DNA from: Ottowia sp.
Lineage (GTDB): Bacteria; Pseudomonadota; Gammaproteobacteria; Burkholderiales; Burkholderiaceae_C
Assembly (NCBI RefSeq): GCF_016703145.1
Contig: NZ_JADJCO010000003.1
Span: 806,001-870,000, forward strand
Reading direction: 5' to 3'
Length of the DNA stretch: 64,000 nt
A program made the translations under genes and the position numbers. The notes beneath the pieces are model-generated. The model saw only the letters and a list, made by a program, of their open reading frames with translations. It did not search any database and was not told the DNA's origin. Positions within the stretch are counted from its first letter, which is position 1. Each line of letters opens with the position of its first letter. Positions 25,775 to 33,485 of this stretch are shown one piece after another.

Positions 25775-26371
25775 ATGTTCATCGGCAAACCCCGGCTCGA
25801 CGAAAGCGTTCAGAACAAGGCCGCCACGCTGCTGGTGACGGACGGCGCGCTGGTGGCCCTGAGCAAGGCCGATGCCCGCAAGGTCGTGGACTACATGCGC
25901 CCGCACCGCGTGCCGGTGGGCACGGTGCTGATCCGCGAGGGCCAGACCGGGCGCAGCGACTTCATGGCGCTGGTCCTGGGAGGCGAGGTCACGGTGGAGA
26001 ACGCCGTGGCCCACGACGGCATCGTGGTGTCGGTGCTGGGCCCCGGCAGCCTGATCGGCGAGATGGGCCTGATCGACCAGAGCCCACGCTCGGCCACCTG
26101 CACCGCGGCGAGCGACGTGGCGCTGGCGATGCTGACGCGCGAGGCGCTGACCCGGCTCATCGACGACGAGCCGGCAGTGGCCGCGCGCCTGCTGCTGGCC
26201 ATGTCCAAGCGCATCGCCGACCATCTGCGCGACACCAACCGCAAGCTGCTGACCCTGGCGCAGGTCAGCAAGGCCCTGCAGCAGGAGCTGGACGCGGTCC
26301 ACTCGGTCAACAGGCGCCTGGTGGACCAGGTGGCGGCGCTGGAACAGCGCGGCGCCCGGGCCGCGGGCTGA
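25775..26371 (+). CDS. Cyclic-nucleotide-binding (Crp/Fnr-type) domain protein without HTH
   Basis: A 198-residue protein with one cNMP-binding beta roll (about 35-150: VGTVLIREGQTG, LGGEVTVEN, GPGSLIGEMGLIDQSPRSATCTA). The last contains the phosphate-binding-cassette-like GEMGLID with RSA. The C terminus is helical and shows no DNA-binding helix-turn-helix, so it may act by protein contact. The start at 25775 follows TAGAAT (25762-25767), a possible -10; the ATG at 25766 would add three residues. The gene is boxed in by the intron upstream and an IS remnant downstream. Confidence 0.75.
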   Translation: MFIGKPRLDESVQNKAATLLVTDGALVALSKADARKVVDYMRPHRVPVGTVLIREGQTGRSDFMALVLGGEVTVENAVAHDGIVVSVLGPGSLIGEMGLIDQSPRSATCTAASDVALAMLTREALTRLIDDEPAVAARLLLAMSKRIADHLRDTNRKLLTLAQVSKALQQELDAVHSVNRRLVDQVAALEQRGARAAG

Positions 26372-26429
26372 GCGCCCGGTCCGCTCAGAACCTGTGAACC
26401 AATAGCCTCGGGCCGGCGTTGAGCGGTGC

Positions 26430-27840
26430 ATGAGCACCGACGCCGATCAGCCGAAGCCCGAACAGCGCCACGCGGGGTTGTTCGACGAACAAGAGCTGCC
26501 CATTCCGGCAGCCCGAAGCGAAGAGGTCGCCAGCGGTGCATCTGCCGCGGTGCGCGTGATGAGTCCGCAGCGAGACCAAGTCGAGCTGCGGGCCTGCGAC
26601 CTGGACTCGCTGCTGCCGCCCGATCACCCGACCCGCACGGTGTGGGCGTTCGCGCAATCGCTGGACCTCGCGCCGCTGTACGCGCGCATCAAGGCCGTGC
26701 AAGGCGGCGCCGGACGCCCGGCGATCGACCCGGCGATCCTGGGCTGTGGGCCACCGTCGACGGCGTGGGCTCCGCGCGTGAGGTCGACCGCCTGTGCGAG
26801 CGCGACAACGCCTACCGCTGGCTGTGCGGCGGCGTCGGGGTCAACTACCACTCGCTGGCGGACTTGCGCACCGAGCATGAGGTGTGGCTGGACCAACAGC
26901 TCACGCGCAGCATCGCCTCGCTGCTCGATCGCAAGCTGGTGACGCTGAACGTGGTGGCGCAAGACGGCCTGCGCGTGCGTGCCTCGGCCAAGGCGGCAAG
27001 CTTCCGGCGCAAGGGTCGACTGCAGCAACTCATGGCTCAGGCGCAGACTCAGGTGCAGGCGTTGAAGGCCGAACTCGATGCCGACGCGGGCGCCAGTTCG
27101 CGGCGCAAGCACGCCGCCCAGGAGCGCGCCGCGCGCGAGCGTGAACAGCGCCTGGCGCAAGCGCTGGCGACGATGGATGAGATCGACAAGGCGCGTGCGC
27201 CGAAGAAGGCCGCCGCTGCTGCAAGGACGAGCCGCCCGCGGGCACCCCGCCGGCGGCCAAGGCCGAACCCGAGCCGCGCGTGAGCAGCACCGACCCCGAA
27301 GCACGGGTCATGAAGATGGCCGACGGAGGCTTCCGCCCGGCGTTCAATGCCCAACTGGCGGTGGACGCGGCCACTCAGCTCATTGCCGCGGTGGACGTGG
27401 TCAACAGCGGCAGCGACATGAACCAGATGGTGCCCATGCACGCGCAGCTGCAGCGGCGCTACGAGATCACCCCTGCGCACTGGCTGGCCGACGGCGGCTT
27501 CACCAAGCTGCCAGCCATCGAACACCTGGCCGAGCAAGGCACTGCGCCGATGCTGCCGCTACCCAAGAGCCGCAACCCCAACATCGACCCCTACGAGCCC
27601 AAGAGCACTGACAGCGAGCATCTGGCCGCATGGCGACAACGCATGGCCAGCCCCGAAGGCAAGTTGCTGTACACGCGGCGCGGGGCTATGGTGGAGTGCG
27701 CCAACGCCCAGCTGCGACGGCGTGGACTGCTGCAGTTCAACGTGCGTGGCCTGGCCAAGACCCGTGCCGTACTGCTGTGGCACGCGCTGGCCCATAACCT
27801 CATGCGCATGGCCTCGCTGAACATCGCCTTCGTGTACTGA
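26430..27840 (+). pseudogene. IS1182-like transposase remnant with two frameshifts
   Basis: The reading begins MSTDADQPKPEQ and includes QVELRACDLDSLLPPDHPTR. At about 26750 it shifts to another frame (TVDGVGSAREVDRLCERDN, then NVVAQDGLRVRASA containing the first catalytic Asp). At about 27215 it shifts again to ADGGFRPAFNAQLAVDAATQ and WLADGGFTKLPAIEHL, ending with RGLLQFNVRGLAKTRAVLLW. This is the IS1182-type (IS4/IS5 superfamily) transposase layout. It is spread over three frames, so it is inactive unless the sequence has errors. I could not recognise terminal inverted repeats with confidence. Confidence 0.85.
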
Positions 27841-27844
27841 AGCA

Positions 27845-27860
27845 CGGGCGAATACGCCCG
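27845..27860. repeat. Small palindrome at the right side of the IS remnant
   Basis: CGGGCG-AATA-CGCCCG, four bases after the transposase stop. It has no T-run and may be part of the IS end. Confidence 0.35.
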
Positions 27861-27871
27861 TATCCGGGCCT

Positions 27872-27918
27872 TACCGGCTCGCGCCAGCATCCCTGCAAAC
27901 CCACCTACCGGCTCGCGC
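27872..27918 (+). repeat. 13-bp direct repeat pair
   Basis: TACCGGCTCGCGC occurs at 27872-27884 and again at 27906-27918. It lies in the gene-free 178 bp between the IS remnant and the next gene, and its role is unknown. Confidence 0.4.
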
Positions 27919-28017
27919 ACCCGCTGAACCGCCCGCACCAGCGCCGCGCGGTCGATTGCGTCGCCGCAGGTCCATTGCCGTCTCGGTCATGGCGTCAGGC
28001 GTTTGCTTCACAGCTTC

Positions 28018-28557
28018 TCAGCGCAGCACGGGCTCGTCGGGCAACTGGTTGAGAGGCCGTAGCGGCGCGTCCTCGGCCTCGGGGAAGTGGGCCACCAGCA
28101 CGGCCGACACTTCCTCCAGCGCCTGTGTCAGCCCGTCCTCGAAGCGGCCCTCGCGCAGGGCGCCGCCCAGTTGCCGCGCCATGGCCTGCCAGGCCGCGGG
28201 CGGGACGAGGCGGCTGACGCCCCGGTCGGCCACCAGCTCGATGGCGTGCTCGGCCAGCAGCAGGTAGATCAGTACGCCGTTGTTGTGCTCGGTGTCCCAC
28301 ACGCGCAGCTTGGAGAACATCATCAGCGCGCGCTGGCGCACGATGTCCTCGGCCGACAGGCCGTCCCGCAGGTGGCGCCAAAGGTAGCTGGTGGGCAGGC
28401 CGCCTTCCACGCAGATGCGGATCTCGCCGGTGTGGCGCCGCTCGCTGGCGGCCACGCGCTGGCGCAGCCGCTCGGCCAGCGCGGGCGGCACGGCGCGGCG
28501 CGCGTCGGCCTCGTCCAGCCAGCGGTGGCGCAGCAGTCGGGCGATGGTCTTGATCAT
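28018..28557 (-). CDS. TPM-domain protein (YgcG-related, no signal peptide)
   Basis: A 179-residue protein with a TPM (TLP18.3/Psb32/MOLO-1) fold. EIRICVEGGLPTSYLW, RALMMFSKLRVWDTEHNNGVLIYLLLAEHAIELVADRG (in parts) and the final helix are typical. It has no clear signal peptide, so it may stay on the cytoplasmic face. The ATG at 28557 is chosen because GTGAGG precedes it; a GTG at 28569 would overlap the upstream stop. It is the last gene of a lemA, TPM, TPM set, an arrangement seen widely in Proteobacteria; its function is unclear. Confidence 0.82.
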   Translation of the reverse strand: MIKTIARLLRHRWLDEADARRAVPPALAERLRQRVAASERRHTGEIRICVEGGLPTSYLWRHLRDGLSAEDIVRQRALMMFSKLRVWDTEHNNGVLIYLLLAEHAIELVADRGVSRLVPPAAWQAMARQLGGALREGRFEDGLTQALEEVSAVLVAHFPEAEDAPLRPLNQLPDEPVLR

Positions 28558-28562
28558 GGGCC

Positions 28563-29471
28563 TCACCAACTTCCACTGGCGCCGCCGCCGCCGAAATCAC
28601 CCCCGCCGCCGGAGCCGAAGCCGCCGCCGCGGCCCCAGCCCCCGCTGGATGGCGGCAGGATGACCGGCCCGCCCCAGCCGCCGCCGCGTCCGCGCGAGCG
28701 CGGCAGGGCCGACATGGCGCCGGCCAGCAGCGCGTACAGCAAGGCGATGGCGCCCGCCACCGCCGCCAGCGCGATGCTGGCGGTGACCACGAAGGTCAGC
28801 CCGCCCGCGCCGGCGCCCGTGGCCAGCGCGCCCAGCTTGCGCCCGAGGATGCCGCGCGCGACGGCGCTGACCACCGGCACGGCGATGAACAGCAGGATGG
28901 CCGCCTCGAACAGCCCGAACCCGTTCTCGATCGCGCCGGCCTGGCCCGGCGGCGCGGCCACGGGCGGCAGCGCCTCGCCGCGCACCAGCGCGTCGAGGCG
29001 GTCCACGCCGGCCTGCAGGCCGCCCGCGTAGTCGCCCTGGCGGAAGCGCGGCGCGATCGCCTCATTGATGACATGGCTGGCGGCGATGTCGGGCACCGCG
29101 CCTTCCAGCGTCTTGGCCACCTCGATGCGGATGCGCCGGTCCTGCACCGCCACCAGCAGGATCAGGCCGTCGCCCACGCCCTTGCGGCCGATCTTCCAGG
29201 TGTTGCCCACGCGGTTGGCGTAGGCGGCGATGTCCTCCGGCGCCGTGGTGGGCACCACCAGCACCACCACCTGCGCGCCCTTGTCCTGCTCCAGCGCGGC
29301 CAGCTTGGCCTCCAGCGTGCCGCGCTGCGCGGCGTCCAGCGTGCCGGCGGTGTCGATCACGCGCGCGGTCAGCGGTGGCACCGGTAGCAGTGCCTGGGCG
29401 TGTGCGCCGAAGACCGAGAATGCTATTAATAAAATAGCTATCAGCGCATAACGGATGCGGGCTGGAGGCAC
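28563..29471 (-). CDS. TPM-domain membrane protein, YgcG-like, with repeat-derived signal peptide
   Basis: A 302-residue protein: signal peptide, TPM domain (about 38-160: VIDTAGTLDAAQRGTLEAKL, GVGDGLILLVAVQDRRIRIEV), membrane helices (about 185-240), and a Gly-rich tail (GGGFGSGGGGDFGGGGASGSW) as in YgcG. The start is GTG at 29471, since an in-frame TAA lies upstream and no ATG follows. Codons 1-17 (reading PPARIRYALIAILLIA after the start) lie inside a dispersed repeat, so the repeat supplies the start codon and hydrophobic core of the signal peptide. Cleavage is expected near AHAQA. It is preceded by lemA. Confidence 0.85.
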   Translation of the reverse strand: MPPARIRYALIAILLIAFSVFGAHAQALLPVPPLTARVIDTAGTLDAAQRGTLEAKLAALEQDKGAQVVVLVVPTTAPEDIAAYANRVGNTWKIGRKGVGDGLILLVAVQDRRIRIEVAKTLEGAVPDIAASHVINEAIAPRFRQGDYAGGLQAGVDRLDALVRGEALPPVAAPPGQAGAIENGFGLFEAAILLFIAVPVVSAVARGILGRKLGALATGAGAGGLTFVVTASIALAAVAGAIALLYALLAGAMSALPRSRGRGGGWGGPVILPPSSGGWGRGGGFGSGGGGDFGGGGASGSW

Positions 29472-29484
29472 TTTTTATCCAAGT
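29422..29484 (+). repeat. Dispersed two-hairpin repeat, copy 5 (encodes a signal peptide on the other strand)
   Basis: GCTATT-aataa-AATAGC is a perfect 6-bp stem. CAGCGCATAACG, TGCGGGCTGGAGGC and ACTTTTTATCC follow. The antisense strand is the 5' end of the TPM-domain gene. Confidence 0.85.
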
Positions 29485-29513
29485 ATGGCCGGTGGACTGG
29501 ACGGTTCGGCCGA

Positions 29514-30134
29514 TCAGCGCGAGGCCGGCTGCGCCGCGCCGCCGCCGAAGTCCACGCGCGGGGCGCGCGAGATCTCGGCCTCGTTGGCCACGGTGAAGTT
29601 CTCCTTCGCCTTGTAGCCGAAGACCATGCCCGTCAGGTTGGTCGGGAAGCTGCGCGCCAGCACGTTGTACTCCTGCACGGCCTGGATGTAGCGGTTGCGC
29701 GCCACGGCGATGCGGTTCTCGGTGCCTTCCAGCGCCACGCGCAGGTCCGAGAACGCCTTGTTGGCCTTCAGGTCGGGGTAGCGCTCCACCGTCACCATCA
29801 GGCGGCTCAAAGCGCTGGACAGCTCGCCTTGCGCGGCCTGGAACTGCTTGAACGCCTCGGGGTTGTTCAGCGTCTCGGGCGTGACCTGGATGCTGGTGGC
29901 CTTGGCGCGCGCCTCGATCACGCGGGTCAGCGTCTCTTGCTCGAAGTTGGCCTCGCCCTTGACGGTGTTGACCAGGTTGTCGATCAGGTCGGAGCGGCGC
30001 TGGTACTGGTTGACGACCTCGCTCCAGGCCGACTTGGTGGCCTCGTCCAGGCGCTGGAAGTCGTTGTAGCCGCAGCCGCCGAGCGACAGGGCCGCGGCCA
30101 GCACCGCGCCGAGTTTGATGAGCCAGCTTTTCAT
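29514..30134 (-). CDS. lemA: LemA-family lipoprotein
   Basis: A 206-residue protein with a lipobox (SLGGCGYN, Cys21) and a long helical LemA domain (about 25-190). Signature pieces are QYQRRSDLIDNLVNTVKG, RNRYIQAVQEYNVLARSFP and GMVFGYKAKENF. LemA proteins form helical bundles on the outer face of the inner membrane; their role is unsettled. It is first in a probable operon with the two TPM-domain genes. Confidence 0.93.
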   Translation of the reverse strand: MKSWLIKLGAVLAAALSLGGCGYNDFQRLDEATKSAWSEVVNQYQRRSDLIDNLVNTVKGEANFEQETLTRVIEARAKATSIQVTPETLNNPEAFKQFQAAQGELSSALSRLMVTVERYPDLKANKAFSDLRVALEGTENRIAVARNRYIQAVQEYNVLARSFPTNLTGMVFGYKAKENFTVANEAEISRAPRVDFGGGAAQPASR

Positions 30135-30265
30135 GGGTTGTTCTCCGAAGGATGAAGAGATTGTTCGCGGCGCAACATACCACGCCGCCGGCGGGTTGGC
30201 GTGTAGGTGGAGGGCGCGTCGCGCGGGCCGGCGTGACGGGGTTCACGCCGCGCCCAGGAGGCACA

Positions 30266-30748
30266 ATGCGCTTTTGGTTCGACCGCTCCCCAGCCCGCGC
30301 CATGCCCAAGTCCCGCTACCGCGCCGCCGCCCTCGGCGGCTCCGCCGACGAGGTGGAAGCCGCGTTCTACGACGCCCTGCACAACGGCGACATCGACCAG
30401 CTCATGGCCTGCTGGGCCGACGAGGACGACATCGTCTGCGTCCACCCCGGCGGCCCGCGCCTGGTGGGCGCGGCGGCCATCCGCGGCGCCTTCGAGGCCA
30501 TGTTCGCCCACGGCGTCATCCGCGCCACGCCCGAGCGCCTGCGCCGCGTCGAGTCGCTGGGCGCCGCCGTTCACAACGTGCTGGAGCGCGTGGACGTGCT
30601 CACCGCCGAGGGCACGCAGCGCGCCTGGGTCGTCGCCACCAACGTGTACCTGAAGACCGCGCAGGGCTGGCGCCTGGTCGCCCACCACGCCAGTCCCGGC
30701 CGCAGCGAGGTGGCCGAGGCGACGGCGCCGGGGCAGTTGCTGCATTGA
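30266..30748 (+). CDS. NTF2-like/SnoaL-type small protein
   Basis: A 160-residue protein with a DUF4440/SnoaL-like fold: EVEAAFYDALHNGDIDQLM, CWADEDDIVCVHPGGPRLVG and GWRLVAHHASPGR are typical. Such cone-shaped folds bind small hydrophobic ligands or act as isomerases; no catalytic pair is clear. The start at 30266 follows a strong AGGAGG; an ATG at 30302 is an alternative that removes 12 residues. It is divergent from lemA and is followed by a dispersed repeat. Confidence 0.85.
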   Translation: MRFWFDRSPARAMPKSRYRAAALGGSADEVEAAFYDALHNGDIDQLMACWADEDDIVCVHPGGPRLVGAAAIRGAFEAMFAHGVIRATPERLRRVESLGAAVHNVLERVDVLTAEGTQRAWVVATNVYLKTAQGWRLVAHHASPGRSEVAEATAPGQLLH

Positions 30749-30754
30749 GGAGCG

Positions 30755-30820
30755 GATTTTGAATGAAATTCGGCCGTAGCCAGCATGGATACTGCGCCAA
30801 CAGCTATCAATATTGAAGTG
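30755..30820 (-). repeat. Dispersed two-hairpin repeat, copy 6 (covers the start of the YheT-like gene)
   Basis: On the - strand: CAATATTGATAGCTGTTGGC, then GCAGTATCCATGCTGGCTAC and GGCCGAATTTCATTCAAAAT. The ATG of the downstream + strand hydrolase lies inside it. Confidence 0.75.
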
Positions 30821-31819
30821 AATGCCTACCGCGCCCCGCCCTGGCTGCCCGGCGGCCACCTGCAGACCATCTGGCCCGCGCTGCGCGCACGGCGCGCCGG
30901 CGGGCCGCGCATCGCCTACCGGCGCGAGCGCTGGGACACGCCCGACGGCGACTTCGTCGATGTCGATCTGCTCGACGCCCCCTCGGGGCGCGTGGGCGCG
31001 CCCTTGCTCGTGCTGTTCCACGGGCTCGAAGGCTCCTCGCGCAGCCACTACGCCGAAGCCTTCGCCGGCTGGGCCCGCGCGCACGGGCTGGGCTTTGCCG
31101 TGCCGCACTTTCGCGGCTGCTCCGGCGAGATCAACCGCGCGCCGCGCGCCTACCACTGCGGCGACTTCGAGGAAGTCGGCTGGATGCTGGCGCGCCTGCA
31201 CGCCCTGCAGCAGGCGCGCGGCGGCGGGCCGTTGCTGGCCGTCGGCGTGTCGCTGGGCGGCAACGCGCTGCTGCGCTGGGCTGGCGAGACGGGCGCGTCG
31301 GGCGCGCAGCGGGTGGCCGCCATCGCCGCCGTCTGCGCCCCGCTGGACATGACGGCCGGCGGCCATGCCATCGGGCGCGGCTTCAACCGGCAGGTCTACA
31401 CCCGCATGTTCCTGCGCACCCTCAAGGCCAAGGCGCGCGCCAAGCAGGCCCAGCACCCCGGCCTGTTCGACGCGGCGCGCCTCGGCGGCGTGCGCGACCT
31501 GCACGCCTTCGACCAGCTCTTCACCGCGCCGCTGCACGGCTTCGCCAGCGCCGACGACTACTGGCGCCGCGCCTCGTCCAAGCCGCACCTGGCGCGCATC
31601 CGCGTGCCGGCGCTGGTGCTCAATGCCCGCAACGATCCCTTCGTGCCCGCCGCGTCGCTGCCCCGGCCGGGCGAAGTCGGCCCCTGCGTGACCCTGTGGC
31701 AGCCGGCCGAGGGCGGCCACGTCGGTTTTCCCCAGGGCGCGCCGCCGGGGCACCTGTTCTGGCTGCCCAGGGCCGTGGGCGGCTGGCTGCTGCAGCAGGG
31801 CGCGCCGTCCGCCTCATAA
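30785..31819 (+). CDS. YheT-family alpha/beta hydrolase
   Basis: A 344-residue hydrolase of the UPF0017/YheT group. The nucleophile motif is VGVSLGGNALLRW, the acid is in LNARNDPFVP, and the base is in EGGHVGFP. The N-terminal family signature is YRAPPWLPGGHLQTIWPAL, and the oxyanion-type loop is LVLFHGLEGSSRSHY. The first 12 codons come from a dispersed repeat. A GTG at 30818, immediately before the conserved YRAPPWLPGG, is an alternative start. The substrate is unknown; relatives are esterase-like. Confidence 0.88.
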   Translation: MDTAPTAINIEVNAYRAPPWLPGGHLQTIWPALRARRAGGPRIAYRRERWDTPDGDFVDVDLLDAPSGRVGAPLLVLFHGLEGSSRSHYAEAFAGWARAHGLGFAVPHFRGCSGEINRAPRAYHCGDFEEVGWMLARLHALQQARGGGPLLAVGVSLGGNALLRWAGETGASGAQRVAAIAAVCAPLDMTAGGHAIGRGFNRQVYTRMFLRTLKAKARAKQAQHPGLFDAARLGGVRDLHAFDQLFTAPLHGFASADDYWRRASSKPHLARIRVPALVLNARNDPFVPAASLPRPGEVGPCVTLWQPAEGGHVGFPQGAPPGHLFWLPRAVGGWLLQQGAPSAS

Positions 31820-31826
31820 TGGGCGC

Positions 31827-32366
31827 ATGGACGACATCGTCAGACAGGCCATGGCCAAGTGGCCCCACGTGCCGCACTGCTACGGCTGGCTGGGGCTGGA
31901 CGCGCGCGGCCAGTGGTACCTGCGCGACGACCGCGCGCAGGCCCTGGGCGCGTTCGCCAGCGGCGCGCCGGGCGTTCGGGGCGCGCTGCTGCGGCACGAG
32001 AAGCTGATCGACTTCATCCAGCGCAACTACGAGGCCGACGCGGCTGGCCAGTGGTTCTTCCAGAACGGCCCGCAGCGCGTGTACGTCGAGCTGGAGGCCG
32101 CCCCCTGGGTCTGGCGCGTGCAGGGCGACGGCGCGGTCGTGTCGCACACCGGCCAGCCGGCGCGGGTGCGCGAGGTGCTGACCGACGAGGCCGGGCGCGT
32201 GTTCCTGGCGGCCGACCTCGGCCTCGGGCTGGTGCACACGCAGGACATGGCCCAGGTGGCCGACGCGGTGGAGCAGGGCCGCTGGACGCCCACGCCCGTG
32301 CGCGCGGCCGAGCTGCCGGCGCGCTTCGGCTACGTGCCGAGCCCGCAGGCGCGGCACGCGGCGTGA
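31827..32366 (+). CDS. Conserved betaproteobacterial protein of unknown function
   Basis: A 179-residue cytoplasmic protein. MAKWPHVPHCYGWLGLDARG and FIQRNYEADAAGQWFFQNGP match a family I have seen annotated only as a DUF (2944 or 2946; I am not certain which). No signal peptide or catalytic motif is visible. CATAAT (31815-31820) lies six bases before the ATG and there is no Shine-Dalgarno sequence. The gene starts 7 bp after the hydrolase stop. Confidence 0.75.
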   Translation: MDDIVRQAMAKWPHVPHCYGWLGLDARGQWYLRDDRAQALGAFASGAPGVRGALLRHEKLIDFIQRNYEADAAGQWFFQNGPQRVYVELEAAPWVWRVQGDGAVVSHTGQPARVREVLTDEAGRVFLAADLGLGLVHTQDMAQVADAVEQGRWTPTPVRAAELPARFGYVPSPQARHAA

Positions 32367-32384
32367 GCCGGCAGGCGTGCGATC

Positions 32385-32448
32385 GCTACTATTTTCATAG
32401 CTTCCGGCGCAACAGGGGTGCGGGCTGAAGCCTGAAATGCCATGAAAA
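32385..32448 (+). repeat. Dispersed two-hairpin repeat, copy 7
   Basis: GCTA...TAGC stem (the inner pairs are lost), then TTCCGGCGCAAC and GCGGGCTGAAGCC. It is downstream of the preceding gene, in the same orientation. Confidence 0.7.
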
Positions 32449-32467
32449 AAGCCGGTCGGCGACCGGC
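32445..32467 (-). terminator. Rho-independent terminator of the cytochrome gene
   Basis: Read on the - strand: GCCGGTC-GCC-GACCGGC followed by six T. It lies 25 bp beyond the cytochrome reading frame. Confidence 0.85.
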
Positions 32468-32492
32468 TCTTCCATGGCGGCTGAGGCGCGGG

Positions 32493-33347
32493 CTACCTGG
32501 CCGCATCCACCATGTACTGGATGGCGGCGCGCAGTTCGTCGTCGGTGGCGGTCGTGGCGCCGCGCGGCGGCATGGCGCCCTTGCCGTTGATGGCCACCTT
32601 CAGCATGGCGTCCATGCCCTCCGCGATGTGCGGCGCCCAGGCCGCCTTGTCGCCGAACTTGGGCGCGTTGGCCACGCCGGCGGCGTGGCAGGCGACGCAG
32701 GCCTTGTCGTACAGCGCCTTGCCCGCGGCCGGATCGGCGGCGGGGGCGGCTGCCGCGACCACGGCGGGGGCAGGCGCGGCCGCGGGAGCCGGCGCGGCGG
32801 CGGCTGCGGGCGCTGCTTAAGGCGCCGCGGCGGCGGCGGCACCGCTGGCGGCGGGCGCCGCCGGCTCGGCGAACTTGCCGCCCGCGCTGTTGGCCATGTA
32901 GGCCACGGCGCGGCCGATCTCCACGTCGGAGAAGTTGCCGCCGCCCTGCGGCGCCATGGCGCCCTTGCCCTTGAGGGCCGAGGCCAGCAGCGCGTCGTAG
33001 CCCTGCTGGAGGCGGGCCGCCCAGTCGCCGGCGTCGCCCAGCTTGGGCGCGCCGGACACGCCGGTGGCGTGACAGGCCGTGCACTGGGCCTTGTAGACGG
33101 CCTCGCCGCCCTGCAGCGGGCGGTTGGCGTCGCGGATCTCGACCATGCCCACCTTCTGCAGCCGCTCGGCGATGGAGCGCTCGACGTCGGTGGCACCGGG
33201 CGCGGTCTTGTTGCCGGTGGTGACGTAGTACACCAGGCCGATGATGATGAACACCGGTATCACGAAGGCGGCAAAACTGACCCAGAAGAGCTGCTTGGGG
33301 GTCTTGATGGGGCCGGTGTGTGCTTCCTCGTGCGTGCTGTCGCTCAT
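32493..33347 (-). pseudogene. Diheme cytochrome c5-like protein interrupted by an in-frame TAA
   Basis: One continuous frame of 285 codons encodes a membrane-anchored (helix about 22-44), two-haem cytochrome c. The first domain has CTACH, then KGKGAMAPQGGG with Met ligand; the second has CVACH, then NGKGAMPPRGAT. An in-frame TAA at 32819-32817 falls in the Ala/Pro-rich linker between the two domains. Translation would give a 176-residue single-haem anchored protein. The second domain has only a GTG (32762) as a possible restart, with no signal peptide. It could be a recent nonsense mutation, a sequencing error or a real truncation. Such cytochromes normally carry electrons to terminal oxidases. 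Confidence 0.85.
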
Positions 33348-33439
33348 GGCGTCCTCGGGGCTCTGTCGTGGGTGGTCTGCAGGCGGTGCGCTGACGCGGC
33401 CCGGACCCTCTGGTTCCCAGCCCCGCTCGGCAACCGCCG

Positions 33440-33445
33440 ATTATA
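33440..33445 (-). promoter_or_regulatory. Candidate -10 element for the cytochrome gene
   Basis: TATAAT on the - strand, about 93 bases before the start codon. No good -35 is seen. Confidence 0.4.
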
Positions 33446-33485
33446 GAGGCGCCACCTGGAGCGCCCGGGGCCGGCGCGGCCCCGT

